Below, piece after piece: positions 22,292 to 29,608 of a stretch of 29,667 bases of DNA. Origin of the DNA: Actinomycetes bacterium (GTDB lineage Bacteria > Actinomycetota > Actinomycetes > Actinomycetales > Cellulomonadaceae); assembly GCA_023389455.1 (NCBI GenBank), contig JAEWEJ010000342.1:1-29667 (forward strand), written 5' to 3'. The translations under genes were made by a program, and so were the position numbers. Below the pieces are notes generated by a model. The model saw only the letters and a program-made list of their open reading frames with translations. It did not search any database and was not told where the DNA came from. Each line of letters starts with the position of its first letter. The stretch's first letter is position 1.

Positions 22292-22897
22292 ATGCTGACC
22301 GGTGACGCGTACGACCTCGAGCCCGACGCCGATCTCGACGGCCTGGCGTTCCGCGGGCTGGACCTGACGGGCCGCGACGCGTCACGCGCGCGGTTCCTCG
22401 ACTGCGAGGTCGAGGACTGCGACCTCGACGGCGTCACGATGGACGGCGTGCGCGTGCTCGACACGTCGTGGACGGGGGTGCGGGCCGGTGCGCTGCCGGC
22501 GCCGTCGTCCACCTGGCGCGACGTGACCCTGACGGACGTGCGGATCGGTGCGCTGACCGCGTTCGGCTCCACGTGGACCCGGGCCCGCGTCGTCGGCGGC
22601 AAGATCGACTACCTCGACCTGCGGGAGTCCACCGTCGAGGAGCTGCGGCTGGAGGGCGTCACCCTGGGCGACCTCGACCTGAGCCACGCGCGGGTGCGCC
22701 GGCTCGTCGTCGTCGACTGCGACCTGCGCCGCCTCGACGCGACGCAGGCCCGCCTGGCGGAGTGCGACCTGCGCGGCGCGCGGCTGCGGGTCGTCGAGGG
22801 GGTCGGCGGGCTCGGCGGTGCGCAGGTCACCCACGACCAGCTGCTCGACCTGGCGCCCCTGCTCGCCCACCACGTCGGGCTGGTCGTCGAGGACTGA
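22292..22897 (+). CDS. Pentapeptide-repeat protein
   Basis: A 201-residue protein from ATG 22292 with GGGAGGG upstream. It is built of imperfect five-residue repeats with Leu/Phe at every fifth place (LAFRG LDLTG RDASR ARFLD, then later ATQAR LAECD LRGAR), predicting a right-handed beta-helix over roughly residues 12-185. No signal peptide. Some such proteins mimic DNA and bind gyrase (MfpA, Qnr), but many have no known role and nothing in the context indicates one. It converges on the GNAT/P-loop gene with only 24 bases between stops. Confidence 0.85.
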   Translation: MLTGDAYDLEPDADLDGLAFRGLDLTGRDASRARFLDCEVEDCDLDGVTMDGVRVLDTSWTGVRAGALPAPSSTWRDVTLTDVRIGALTAFGSTWTRARVVGGKIDYLDLRESTVEELRLEGVTLGDLDLSHARVRRLVVVDCDLRRLDATQARLAECDLRGARLRVVEGVGGLGGAQVTHDQLLDLAPLLAHHVGLVVED

Positions 22898-22921
22898 CCC
22901 GGGCGGCCGCCCGGCCCCGGC

Positions 22922-24007
22922 TCACCAGCCCGCGAGCGCGATCACCTCCGCGGCGACGTCCTGCGGCGTCCGACCATCCGTGGTGACGCGGTGCACGGCC
23001 GCGTCCGCCTCCTGCGCGAGCCGCACCGCGGCGGCGTCCGACCGCACGACGTGCGCGTCGTACGACGCGCCGTGCTCGCGCCGGCCCAGCCGCTCCCGCG
23101 CGGTCGCGTCCGAGCCGGTGAGCAGCACCGACGTCACGTGCGGGCGGTCCCCCACCGCGGCGGCCAGCACGTCGGCCTCCAGCACGCTCACGGTGTTCGT
23201 GTACACGAGCCGCCGGTACCCCAGGGCGCGGTAGCGACGCCAGACGTCGGCGAGGTTGGCCTCGGCGACCCCGTGCTCCCACGGCACCGGGTGCGCGAGG
23301 TCCAGCGCGTCGCCCTCGACCACGGCGTGCGGCACGTCCCGGTCGACGAGCAGGTCGTGGACCGCGGTGGCGACGGTCGACTTGCCGACACCGGACCGCC
23401 CGCCGAGCAGCAGCACGGACGTGCGCGTGCCGGGCACCTCGCCGCCCGCGAGCCGCGCCTCGAGCCGGGCGCGCACGTCCGGCCACTCGTCGGCGAGCAC
23501 CGAGAAGTACAGGGAGTCCTGACGCGTCCCGTCGGCTGCCACACGGTGACCCCGCAGGCGGCCCTCGGGCCGGGCACCGAGCTTGGTGACGGCGGCGATC
23601 GACCGGCGGTTGCGCGCCTCGACGCGGTAGGCGACGCGCGCGACGTCCCACGTGTCGAAGGCGTGCGCCATCAGCAGCAGCTTGCAGGCGGGGTTCACGT
23701 GCGTGCCCCACACGCGCGGGTCGTAGAACGTGTGCCCGACCTCGAGCCGTCCCATGCGCAGGTCGACGTCGTAGAACGACGTGGCCCCGACCACGTCGCC
23801 GTCCACGAGCACCGCGAACGCGTACCGCGCCGGCGAGACGTGCGCCGTGCGCACGACGTCGAGCATGTCGGCCACGCCGCGGGGCGTCGCCGACGTCATG
23901 CCCGCCCACACCCGGTCGTCCACGAACCCTGCGAGGGCCGCCGCGTGGTCGTCGGCGAGCGGGACGAGGCGGACACCGTGGCCGTCGAGCGTCAGGTCGT
24001 GGAGCAC
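22922..24007 (-). CDS. GNAT acetyltransferase fused to a P-loop nucleotide kinase-like domain
   Basis: A 361-residue two-domain protein. Residues 1 to about 180 are a RimJ/RimL-type GNAT domain (VRLVPLADDHAAALAGFV, then GRLEVGHTFYDPRVWGTHVN, NRRSIAAVTKLGARPEGRLRGH). Residues 195-361 are a small P-loop domain: Walker A GGRSGVGKS (202-210), then VVEGDALDLAHPVPWEHG and an arginine-containing lid region (TARERLGRREHGASY), like shikimate/adenylate kinase-type fold enzymes. I chose GTG 24007, with GGGAGG nine bases upstream; the frame extends to 24613 but only as antisense to the next gene. Substrates of both halves are unknown; nucleotide-dependent self-modification or antibiotic inactivation are possibilities only. 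Confidence 0.82.
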   Translation of the reverse strand: MLHDLTLDGHGVRLVPLADDHAAALAGFVDDRVWAGMTSATPRGVADMLDVVRTAHVSPARYAFAVLVDGDVVGATSFYDVDLRMGRLEVGHTFYDPRVWGTHVNPACKLLLMAHAFDTWDVARVAYRVEARNRRSIAAVTKLGARPEGRLRGHRVAADGTRQDSLYFSVLADEWPDVRARLEARLAGGEVPGTRTSVLLLGGRSGVGKSTVATAVHDLLVDRDVPHAVVEGDALDLAHPVPWEHGVAEANLADVWRRYRALGYRRLVYTNTVSVLEADVLAAAVGDRPHVTSVLLTGSDATARERLGRREHGASYDAHVVRSDAAAVRLAQEADAAVHRVTTDGRTPQDVAAEVIALAGW

Positions 24008-24114
24008 GCGGACGATCCTCCCCTCCGCCCCGACCACGCGACCAGCGGATTCACGCGCGTCCCGCACGATGGACGTCGCGAGTCGCGCGTCGCCGGGGCG
24101 ACGGTCGATGCGCC

Positions 24115-25557
24115 TCAGTCGTCCAGCGCGGGCCCGCAGGCGGCGGCGGCCGTCGCGGCCAGGTGGTCGAGCCCCTGCACCTCGATGAGCGGGCGCGTGT
24201 CGTCGACGACGGACCAGCAGCCGTCGACCACCTCGTACCCGGCCTGCGTCCCGCGCTCCAGCAGCGCACCGAGCGCGGCCACGAGCCGGTCGACGTGCTC
24301 GGCCGTCGTCCCGACCCCGACCGATGCGCGCACGGCACCGTGCGACGCCCCCAGGTGCGCCAGCAGCGGGTGCGCGCAGAAGCGCCCGTCGCGCACGCCG
24401 ATGCCGTGCTCGGCGGACAGGTAGGCCGCCACCAGGCCGGGGTTGAGGTCGGCCACGGTGAACGTCACGACGCCCACCGGGTCGGCCGAGTCCGGCCAGA
24501 TCCGCGCGACGCGCACCCCGTCGATCTGCTCCAGCCCCCGCACGAGGCGGTCCCGCAGCGCCTGCTCGTGCGCCTCGAGCGCCCCGGCGGGCAGCGCCGC
24601 CAGGGTGTCGCACGCCTGCGCCAGGGCGATCGCCCCGAGCACGTTCGGCGACCCGGCCTCGTGCCGCGCGGGCGCCGGCTGCCAGACCGTCCGGTCGGCC
24701 CGCACGTCGCGCACCGCACCTCCCCCTGCGAGGTACGGCGTGCCCGTGTCGAGCCAGTCCCGGCGTCCCACCAGGGCACCCGCACCGAACGGGGCGTACG
24801 TCTTGTGGCCGGAGAACGCGACGTAGTCGACGTCGCTCGCGGCCAGCGAGAACCCCCGGTGCGGCACCAGCTGCGCGCCGTCGACCGCGACCCGCGCGCC
24901 CGCGGCGTGCGCCAGCTCGACCACGCGGTCCAGCGGCAGGGCCTCACCCGTCACGTTCGACGCCCCGGTGACCGTGACCAGCGCGTACGCGCGCCGGCCG
25001 AGCTCGGCACCCAGCGCGTCCAGCGTGGCCGCGACCGTGGGCTGCAGCGGCAGGACCGTCGCGACGCGTCCCGTCCCGGCCTGCCCGCCGCCGCTGTGCT
25101 GCACCCACGGCAGCAGGTTGGCGTGGTGCTCGACGTCGAGGACGAGCACCGCCCCACCGGGGGGCACCACGCCCGCGAGCAGGTTGAGCGAGTCGGTCGT
25201 GTTGCGCGTGATGATCGCGACGTCGTCCTCGCGGGCCCCGACGAACCGGGCGATCGACTGCCGCGAGGTCTCGTACAGCGCCGTCGAGACCTGCGAGAGG
25301 TACCCGGCGCCGCGGTGCACGGACGCGTACAGCGGCAGCACCTCGGTGAGCCGCGCGCTGACGGCCTCGAGGGCGGGGGCGCTGGCCGCGCAGTCGAGGT
25401 TGGCGTACGTGCGGCTGGTGCCGTCGACCAGCGGGACGGTGGTCGACGCCCCGACGACGGGCAGCAGCGGTGCGTCGCCGACGCCGGCGGGCCGGGACGG
25501 GGTCGCGGTGCCCGAGGCCTCGTCGGCACACGCGAACAGCTCGGTGATCGTGGTCAT
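24115..25557 (-). CDS. Class V aminotransferase, cysteine desulfurase-like
   Basis: A 480-residue PLP enzyme. ATG 25557 follows GGAGGAG. Family landmarks are YANLDCAASAPALEAV (substrate side), ITRNTTDSLNLLA, VDGAQL with Asp226, FSGHKTYAPFG with PLP Lys252, and GRFCAHPLLAHLG with Cys394 at the position of the sulfur-accepting cysteine of group II desulfurases (SufS/CsdA). It probably removes sulfur from cysteine or a related compound. A 30-residue C-terminal extension follows the usual end. No suf scaffold genes are next to it, so it may serve sulfur metabolism rather than Fe-S assembly. A structured leader and a small upstream ORF precede it (25629-25708). Confidence 0.9.
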   Translation of the reverse strand: MTTITELFACADEASGTATPSRPAGVGDAPLLPVVGASTTVPLVDGTSRTYANLDCAASAPALEAVSARLTEVLPLYASVHRGAGYLSQVSTALYETSRQSIARFVGAREDDVAIITRNTTDSLNLLAGVVPPGGAVLVLDVEHHANLLPWVQHSGGGQAGTGRVATVLPLQPTVAATLDALGAELGRRAYALVTVTGASNVTGEALPLDRVVELAHAAGARVAVDGAQLVPHRGFSLAASDVDYVAFSGHKTYAPFGAGALVGRRDWLDTGTPYLAGGGAVRDVRADRTVWQPAPARHEAGSPNVLGAIALAQACDTLAALPAGALEAHEQALRDRLVRGLEQIDGVRVARIWPDSADPVGVVTFTVADLNPGLVAAYLSAEHGIGVRDGRFCAHPLLAHLGASHGAVRASVGVGTTAEHVDRLVAALGALLERGTQAGYEVVDGCWSVVDDTRPLIEVQGLDHLAATAAAACGPALDD

Positions 25558-25628
25558 GGTGCTCCTCCGGAACGGTCCGGGGACCGCCGACGGGCCCCGC
25601 GCTTGCCGGCACCGAACGGTGCACGGCC

Positions 25629-25708
25629 AGGTCGTCACCCGGGGCACCCCACCGCGGAGGAGGGTTGCCGGCCAGCGAGCCGGGGCTTGTCGCTGGCGCT
25701 CATGACCT
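25629..25708 (-). promoter_or_regulatory. Structured RNA leader of the desulfurase-like gene (unnamed cis-regulator candidate)
   Basis: On the minus strand AGGTC (25708-25704) pairs with GACCT (25633-25629), closing an 80-nt element. Inside is an 8-bp hairpin, GCCAGCGA/TCGCTGGC (arms 25697-25690 and 25678-25671), followed by CGGCAACC and a G-rich strand GGTGGGGTGCCCCGGGTGA. CTCCTCCG (25662-25655) is exactly complementary to the gene's Shine-Dalgarno CGGAGGAG (25569-25562), so the leader could hide the ribosome site. I recall similar leaders before actinobacterial sulfur genes but cannot name the motif. The GGCAACC is reminiscent of SAM riboswitches, though the rest does not fit. Confidence 0.6.
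25635..25703 (-). CDS. Possible 22-residue upstream ORF within the leader
   Basis: ATG at 25703 opens MSASDKPRLAGRQPSSAV and closes GCPG before a TGA at 25637-25635. The predicted transcription start is about five bases upstream of the ATG, so translation would be nearly leaderless, which is common in actinobacteria. It spans almost the whole structured element, so ribosome movement through it would disrupt the fold. One cysteine codon lies near the end. Whether the peptide or only the RNA matters cannot be told from one sequence. Confidence 0.4.
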   Translation of the reverse strand: MSASDKPRLAGRQPSSAVGCPG

Positions 25709-25714
25709 CCGTCG

Positions 25715-25744
25715 AGGATCGACGTCCCGGTGCGGGCGTGTCAA
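25715..25744 (-). promoter_or_regulatory. Promoter for the desulfurase leader
   Basis: TTGACA (25744-25739), an 18-bp spacer, then GATCCT (25720-25715). Transcription would begin near 25708, exactly at the first base of the leader's closing stem, which supports both calls. CTGAGAG occurs twice just upstream on the same strand (25789-25783 and 25767-25761), 22 bp apart, and may be a regulator site. Confidence 0.55.
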
Positions 25745-25831
25745 CGCCGACGCGCCGGGGCTCTCAGCATGCGAGATGCGCGCTCTCAGTGGTCGGTACG
25801 CCCCGCGGCCCGCCGCGACGGCACGGACGCC

Positions 25832-26371
25832 TCAGGGGCGCCCCGCACGGTCCAGCCCGTGCAGCATCACCACGCTGCGGTACGTCTTGCCGGGCCACTG
25901 CACGAGGTCCGCGTCGACGAAGCCCCACCGCCGGTACATCGCGCGCAGCGGCGCCGCCGGCGCGGCCGTGTCCAGGCCCACCGACCGCATGCCGCGCTCG
26001 GCCGACCACGCGCGCAGCACGCCCCACAGGAACGTCGCCAGCCCGCGGCCGCGCAGGTCCGGCCGGACGGCGAGCTGGTTGAGCCACACGCGGTCCGGCT
26101 CGAGCGCCAGGTCGGTCAGGGCCTTGATCCCGCGCCCCGGGGGGCTGGTCGCCGTGATCGTTCCGGCCAGCGCGCCGGTGGGGTCGACCAGCACCCAGGA
26201 CGCGCCCACGCCGAGGCTCCGGCGCGCGGTCGTCGCCTCGTCCTGGGTCGCCCCGGTGAAGTTCAGGCCGCGGGCGGCGAGGTCGGCGTACGCGTCGTGC
26301 AGCAGAGCCGTCAGCGCCGGCACGTCGTCAGGGGTCACGGGTCGCAGCACGAGGTCCTCGGGGGCGTCCAT
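25832..26371 (-). CDS. GNAT family N-acetyltransferase
   Basis: A 179-residue single-domain GNAT protein from ATG 26371. It begins LVLRPVTPDDVPALTALLHDAY. The acetyl-CoA motif is WLNQLAVRPDLRGRGLATFLWGVL (RGRGLA), followed by GLDTAAPAAPLRAMYRRWGF, the usual C-terminal motif. The substrate is unknown. It lies between the two RNA-regulated sulfur genes but on the opposite strand to metZ, and has its own start region that also carries the metZ promoter. About 43 bases separate its stop from the CTGAGAG pair and the desulfurase promoter, on the same strand. Confidence 0.9.
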   Translation of the reverse strand: MDAPEDLVLRPVTPDDVPALTALLHDAYADLAARGLNFTGATQDEATTARRSLGVGASWVLVDPTGALAGTITATSPPGRGIKALTDLALEPDRVWLNQLAVRPDLRGRGLATFLWGVLRAWSAERGMRSVGLDTAAPAAPLRAMYRRWGFVDADLVQWPGKTYRSVVMLHGLDRAGRP

Positions 26372-26459
26372 CGCCTACCACCCTGGCACGGCGTGCGGCC
26401 CCGGCGCACCGCGCACCCGCCCCCGTGAGACACCACCGCGGACGACGACGCAGGTGGCG

Positions 26460-26465
26460 TAGCAT
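26460..26465 (+). promoter_or_regulatory. Likely -10 element of the SAM riboswitch transcript
   Basis: TAGCAT fits the actinobacterial TAnnnT -10. The expected start of transcription, about 26472, is right at the beginning of the riboswitch P1 stem (26474). No convincing -35 at 17-18 bp. Confidence 0.45.
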
Positions 26466-26473
26466 CGCCGCGA

Positions 26474-26565
26474 CCATCCAGAGCGGCCGAGAGATCTGGC
26501 TCGACGACGCCGCAGCAACCCGCACGGGCAACCGTGGCCGAGGGTGCTACCGCCAGAGACGATGG
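26474..26565 (+). promoter_or_regulatory. SAM riboswitch (SAM-I/SAM-IV clan)
   Basis: CCATC (26474-26478) pairs with GATGG (26561-26565) as P1. The core AGAGCGGCCGAGAGATCTGG and GACGCCGCAGCAACC follows the S-box pattern. Next comes a P3 hairpin CACGG-GCAA-CCGTG (26523-26536) with a GNRA-like loop, then GAGGGTGCTACC, the conserved GGUGCUA segment. The 3' strand of P1 overlaps GGGAGG, the ribosome site of the rhodanese gene eight bases further, so SAM binding would stabilise P1 and reduce translation. This fits the downstream methionine-synthesis operon. Confidence 0.85.
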
Positions 26566-26572
26566 GAGGACC

Positions 26573-27016
26573 ATGAGCGTGCAGCCACGCCCCGCACCCG
26601 GTTACGCCGGGGACGTCACGCCGACCGAGGCGTGGGACCTGCTCTCCGAGCGCGACGACGCCGTGCTGGTCGACGTGCGCACCGACGCCGAGTGGCGCTA
26701 CGTCGGGGTCCCCGACCTGAGCGACCTCGGCCGCCAGGCGCTGCTCGTCGAGTGGGTGTCGTACCCGTCCGGCCGCCCGAACGCGGCGTTCCTGGAGCAG
26801 CTCGCCGCGGCCGGCGTCGCGCCGGGCGACGACCGCCCGGTCGTGTTCCTGTGCCGCTCCGGGCAGCGGTCGATCGGCGCCGCGCAGGCAGCGACCGCCG
26901 CGGGCTACGGCCCGGCCTACAACGTCCTCGAGGGCTTCGAGGGCGCGACGGGGCCCGACGGGCACCGCGGGCACACCGGGTGGCGCGCCGCCGGGCTGCC
27001 CTGGGTCCAGCCGTGA
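26573..27016 (+). CDS. Rhodanese-like sulfurtransferase
   Basis: A 147-residue single rhodanese domain from ATG 26573 with GGGAGGA six bases upstream, partly within the riboswitch P1. VLVDVRTDAEWRYVGVP marks the N-terminal half. The active-site loop CRSGQRS starts at Cys94 and would carry a persulfide. ATAAGYGPAYNVLEGFEG and GWRAAGLPW complete the fold. GTGA overlap with metZ means strict translational coupling. The placement suggests that it supplies or channels sulfide/persulfide to the sulfhydrylase, an inference. Rhodanese-metZ pairs occur in other bacteria. Confidence 0.93.
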   Translation: MSVQPRPAPGYAGDVTPTEAWDLLSERDDAVLVDVRTDAEWRYVGVPDLSDLGRQALLVEWVSYPSGRPNAAFLEQLAAAGVAPGDDRPVVFLCRSGQRSIGAAQAATAAGYGPAYNVLEGFEGATGPDGHRGHTGWRAAGLPWVQP

Positions 27017-28275
27017 GCACGCCCGGCCTGCCTCCCGGCCCGGGCGACTGGGACGACCACCGCCTCGACCGCAGCGGCCTGCGGCCCGACACGCTCGCCG
27101 TGCGCGGCGGGCTGGTCCGCACGGAGTTCGGCGAGATGTCCGAGGCCGTCTTCCTCACGCAGGGGTACACGTACGCGACGGCCGCCCAGGCCGAGGCCGG
27201 GTTCGCCGGCGAGGTCGACCGGTTCCTGTACTCCCGCTACGGCAACCCGACGGTCACGACGTTCGAGGAGCGGCTGCGTCTGCTCGAGGGGGCCGAGGCC
27301 TGCTACGCGACGGCCACGGGCATGTCCGCCGTCTTCACGGCGCTCGCGGCGCTCGTCCGGTCCGGCTCACGGGTCGTGGCGGCGCGGGCGCTGTTCGGGT
27401 CCTCCGTGGTCATCCTCGACGAGATCCTCGCGAAGTGGGGCGTACGGACCGACTACGTCGACGGCCACGTGCCCGAGCAGTGGGAGCACGCCCTCGCGAC
27501 CCCGGCGGACGTCGTGTTCTTCGAGACGCCGTCGAACCCGATGCAGGACCTCGTCGACATCGCAGCCGTCAGCCGCCTGGCGCACGCGGCCGGGGCGACC
27601 GTCGTCGTCGACAACGTCTTCGCGACGCCGGTGTTCTCGCGCCCGCTGGAGCACGGCGCGGACGTGGTGGTCTACTCCGCCACCAAGCACATCGACGGCC
27701 AGGGGCGGGTGCTCGGCGGCGCGATCCTCGGCTCGGAGGAGTACGTGCGCGGGCCGGTGCAGACGCTGCTGCGCAACACCGGCCCGTCGCTGTCGCCCTT
27801 CAACGCCTGGGTGCTGCTCAAGGGGCTGGAGACGCTGAGCCTGCGCGTCCGGCACCAGGCCGCGTCCGCGCTGGACCTGGCCGCCTGGCTGGAGCAGCAG
27901 CCGGGGGTCGCGCAGGTGCGGCACCCGTTCCTGCCCTCGCACCCGCAGCACGCGCTCGCCCGCGCCCAGCAGACGGGGGGCGGGACGGTCGTCACCCTCG
28001 ACCTGGCCGTCCCGGCCGACGCGACGCCCGACGTGGCGAAGAAGGCCACCTTCGGCTTCCTCGACGCGCTGCGGGTCGTCGACATCTCCAACAACCTGGG
28101 CGACGCCAAGTCGATCGTCACGCACCCCGCGACGACGACGCACCGCAGGCTCGGCCCCGCCGGCCGCGCCGCGGTGGGCATCGGCGAGGCCACCGTGCGC
28201 CTGTCGGTCGGGCTCGAGGACGTCGAGGACCTGCGCGAGGACCTCGCGCAGGCCCTGACGACGCTCGGTACCTGA
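27013..28275 (+). CDS. metZ: O-succinylhomoserine sulfhydrylase
   Basis: A 420-residue Cys/Met-metabolism PLP enzyme. It forms homocysteine directly from O-succinyl- (or O-acetyl-) homoserine and sulfide. LRPDTLAVRGGLVRTEFGEMSEAVFLTQGYTY, YSRYGNPTV (73-81), ETPSNPMQDLVDI and VYSATKHIDGQGRVLGG with PLP Lys225 are typical of MetZ; the GQGR following HID helps separate it from cystathionine gamma-synthase. GTG 27013 overlaps the rhodanese stop. Control by the SAM riboswitch upstream gives end-product feedback from S-adenosylmethionine. No clear terminator is visible before the convergent gene 19 bases away. Confidence 0.93.
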   Translation: MSTPGLPPGPGDWDDHRLDRSGLRPDTLAVRGGLVRTEFGEMSEAVFLTQGYTYATAAQAEAGFAGEVDRFLYSRYGNPTVTTFEERLRLLEGAEACYATATGMSAVFTALAALVRSGSRVVAARALFGSSVVILDEILAKWGVRTDYVDGHVPEQWEHALATPADVVFFETPSNPMQDLVDIAAVSRLAHAAGATVVVDNVFATPVFSRPLEHGADVVVYSATKHIDGQGRVLGGAILGSEEYVRGPVQTLLRNTGPSLSPFNAWVLLKGLETLSLRVRHQAASALDLAAWLEQQPGVAQVRHPFLPSHPQHALARAQQTGGGTVVTLDLAVPADATPDVAKKATFGFLDALRVVDISNNLGDAKSIVTHPATTTHRRLGPAGRAAVGIGEATVRLSVGLEDVEDLREDLAQALTTLGT

Positions 28276-28294
28276 CGGTCCCGTCCGCGTCGGG

Positions 28295-28801
28295 TCAGCC
28301 CGCCGCGACCAGCCCGACGGCGACGACGGACTCGGCGGCGGCGGTCACCCCGACGTCCACCGGACCGGCCGGCACCTCGAAGGGGTCGCTGTCCGCCATC
28401 GTCGAGCCGCCCTGGAACACCGGGACGCACGGCGCCTGGTAGGACGTGAGCTCGGTGCCCGCGGCGACGACCGTGACCGTGACCGGCCCGCCGTCCGACG
28501 ACGTGCACACGACGCGCAGCAGGTGCGGACCGCCCGGCACGTCCGCCACCTGGCCCACCTCGCTCTGCCCCGCCTCGAGGGCCGCGGCGAACGCCTCCGT
28601 CGACTCCCCGGCGGCCGCCAGGGCCTCCTGCTGCTCCGCGACCGTCGGCAGCTCCGTCTGGCCGCGTCCCGGCACCGTCGGGGCAGCGATCTGCCCGTCC
28701 TCCTGCGGCGTGCTCGCGTCGGGCGCGGGTGTCGTGCCGTCGGAGCAGGCCGCGAGCGCGAGCAGCAGGAACGGGAGCGCGAGACGCCGTCGGGATCGCA
28801 T
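28295..28801 (-). CDS. Small secreted lipoprotein of unknown function
   Basis: A 168-residue protein from ATG 28801 with a short signal peptide, MRSRRRLALPFLLLALAACS, lipobox LAAC and Cys19. A Pro/Thr/Asp linker runs to about residue 45, a helix of Ala/Glu (TVAEQQEALAAAGESTEAFAAALEAGQ) to about 80, then a beta-rich domain with two cysteines (VVCTSSDG and APCVPVFQGG) probably joined by a disulfide, ending in a hydrophobic VGVTAAAESVVAVGLVAAG. No family recognised. It faces metZ convergently and lies downstream of the PPOX gene by 89 bases. Confidence 0.8.
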   Translation of the reverse strand: MRSRRRLALPFLLLALAACSDGTTPAPDASTPQEDGQIAAPTVPGRGQTELPTVAEQQEALAAAGESTEAFAAALEAGQSEVGQVADVPGGPHLLRVVCTSSDGGPVTVTVVAAGTELTSYQAPCVPVFQGGSTMADSDPFEVPAGPVDVGVTAAAESVVAVGLVAAG

Positions 28802-28890
28802 GGCCGGGACCGTAGCGCAGCGGACCGCGGCACCGTCAGACGCGTCCACCAGAAGGACGAACCGGGAGGAACCGGGAGGCCGTCCCCGGC

Positions 28891-29496
28891 TCACAGGTCG
28901 ACGGTCGCGTTCTCACCGCCGTCGTACGCGGTGCCCGTGACCTTGGCCTTCACGAGGCTCAGGACGGTCGCCAGACGCCCGCCCGGGCTGTCCCAGTACT
29001 CGGCCGTCTCGGCCCGCAGCCGCACGAGGCACAGCTCCGGGGTCGACGGCCCGTCGGGGAACCACGCCGCCGCCACGGGGTTCCACAGCTCGTCGATGCG
29101 GGCCTGGTCCTGGACCACGTCCGCCGTGCCGGAGATCGACAGCCACGACGACGACCCGGAGAACGCGGCGTTGGCGGGCGAGCCCGCCCGGATCTCCGCG
29201 ACCTTGTGGCTGTCGAGGGTCGTGAAGAACCACAGGTCCCCGTCGAACTCGGCCTCCTGGACCCCCATCGGCCGGCTGACGAGCGCGCCGGACGCGTCCT
29301 GCGTCGTCAGCATGGCCAGGTGGTGGTCCCCCAGCAGCTCGCGGACCTTGGCCAGGGCCTCGTCGCGCGTCGGGCCGTCCTCCGGCTCCGGGCGGTGGCC
29401 GGGCGTCAGCGAGGGGCCGGGTGCCGGGGTGCTGCCCGACCACGGGGTGCTGCCGGTCGTCCCCGGGAGGTCCTGGCCCTGCGGTGTGGTGGTCAT
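28891..29496 (-). CDS. Pyridoxamine 5'-phosphate oxidase-fold protein (general stress protein 26-like)
   Basis: A 201-residue protein from ATG 29496 with GGAGGCGAG just upstream. Residues 1-48 are a disordered Gly/Pro/Ser/Thr extension. A split-barrel flavin-binding domain follows: KVRELLGDHHLAMLTTQDASGALVSRPM, DLWFFTTLDSHKVAEI, SSWLSISGTADVVQD, LWNPVAAAWFPDG and EYWDSPGGR. The pattern matches the general stress protein 26 group, which bind FMN, FAD or F420-like cofactors and have uncertain substrates; it is not PdxH. No evident operon partner. Confidence 0.9.
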   Translation of the reverse strand: MTTTPQGQDLPGTTGSTPWSGSTPAPGPSLTPGHRPEPEDGPTRDEALAKVRELLGDHHLAMLTTQDASGALVSRPMGVQEAEFDGDLWFFTTLDSHKVAEIRAGSPANAAFSGSSSWLSISGTADVVQDQARIDELWNPVAAAWFPDGPSTPELCLVRLRAETAEYWDSPGGRLATVLSLVKAKVTGTAYDGGENATVDL

Positions 29497-29608
29497 CTCG
29501 CCTCCGTCCACCGTCGGGCGGGCGCCCGTCCGGTCAGGCCACGCTAGGAACGCCGGCGCCCGCGCGCATCCCGGACGCGGCCTCGACGGGCCGTGCCGGG
29601 CCCGACGG

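Noticed and set aside
25635..25703. Classical cysteine attenuator peptide
   Set aside because: Only one cysteine codon and no run of Cys codons or terminator/antiterminator pair. The structured RNA explanation fits better.
26474..26565. T-box or cobalamin riboswitch for the metZ leader
   Set aside because: No T-box sequence and no B12 box; the AGAGCGGC...GCAACC...GGTGCTA order fits the SAM clan.
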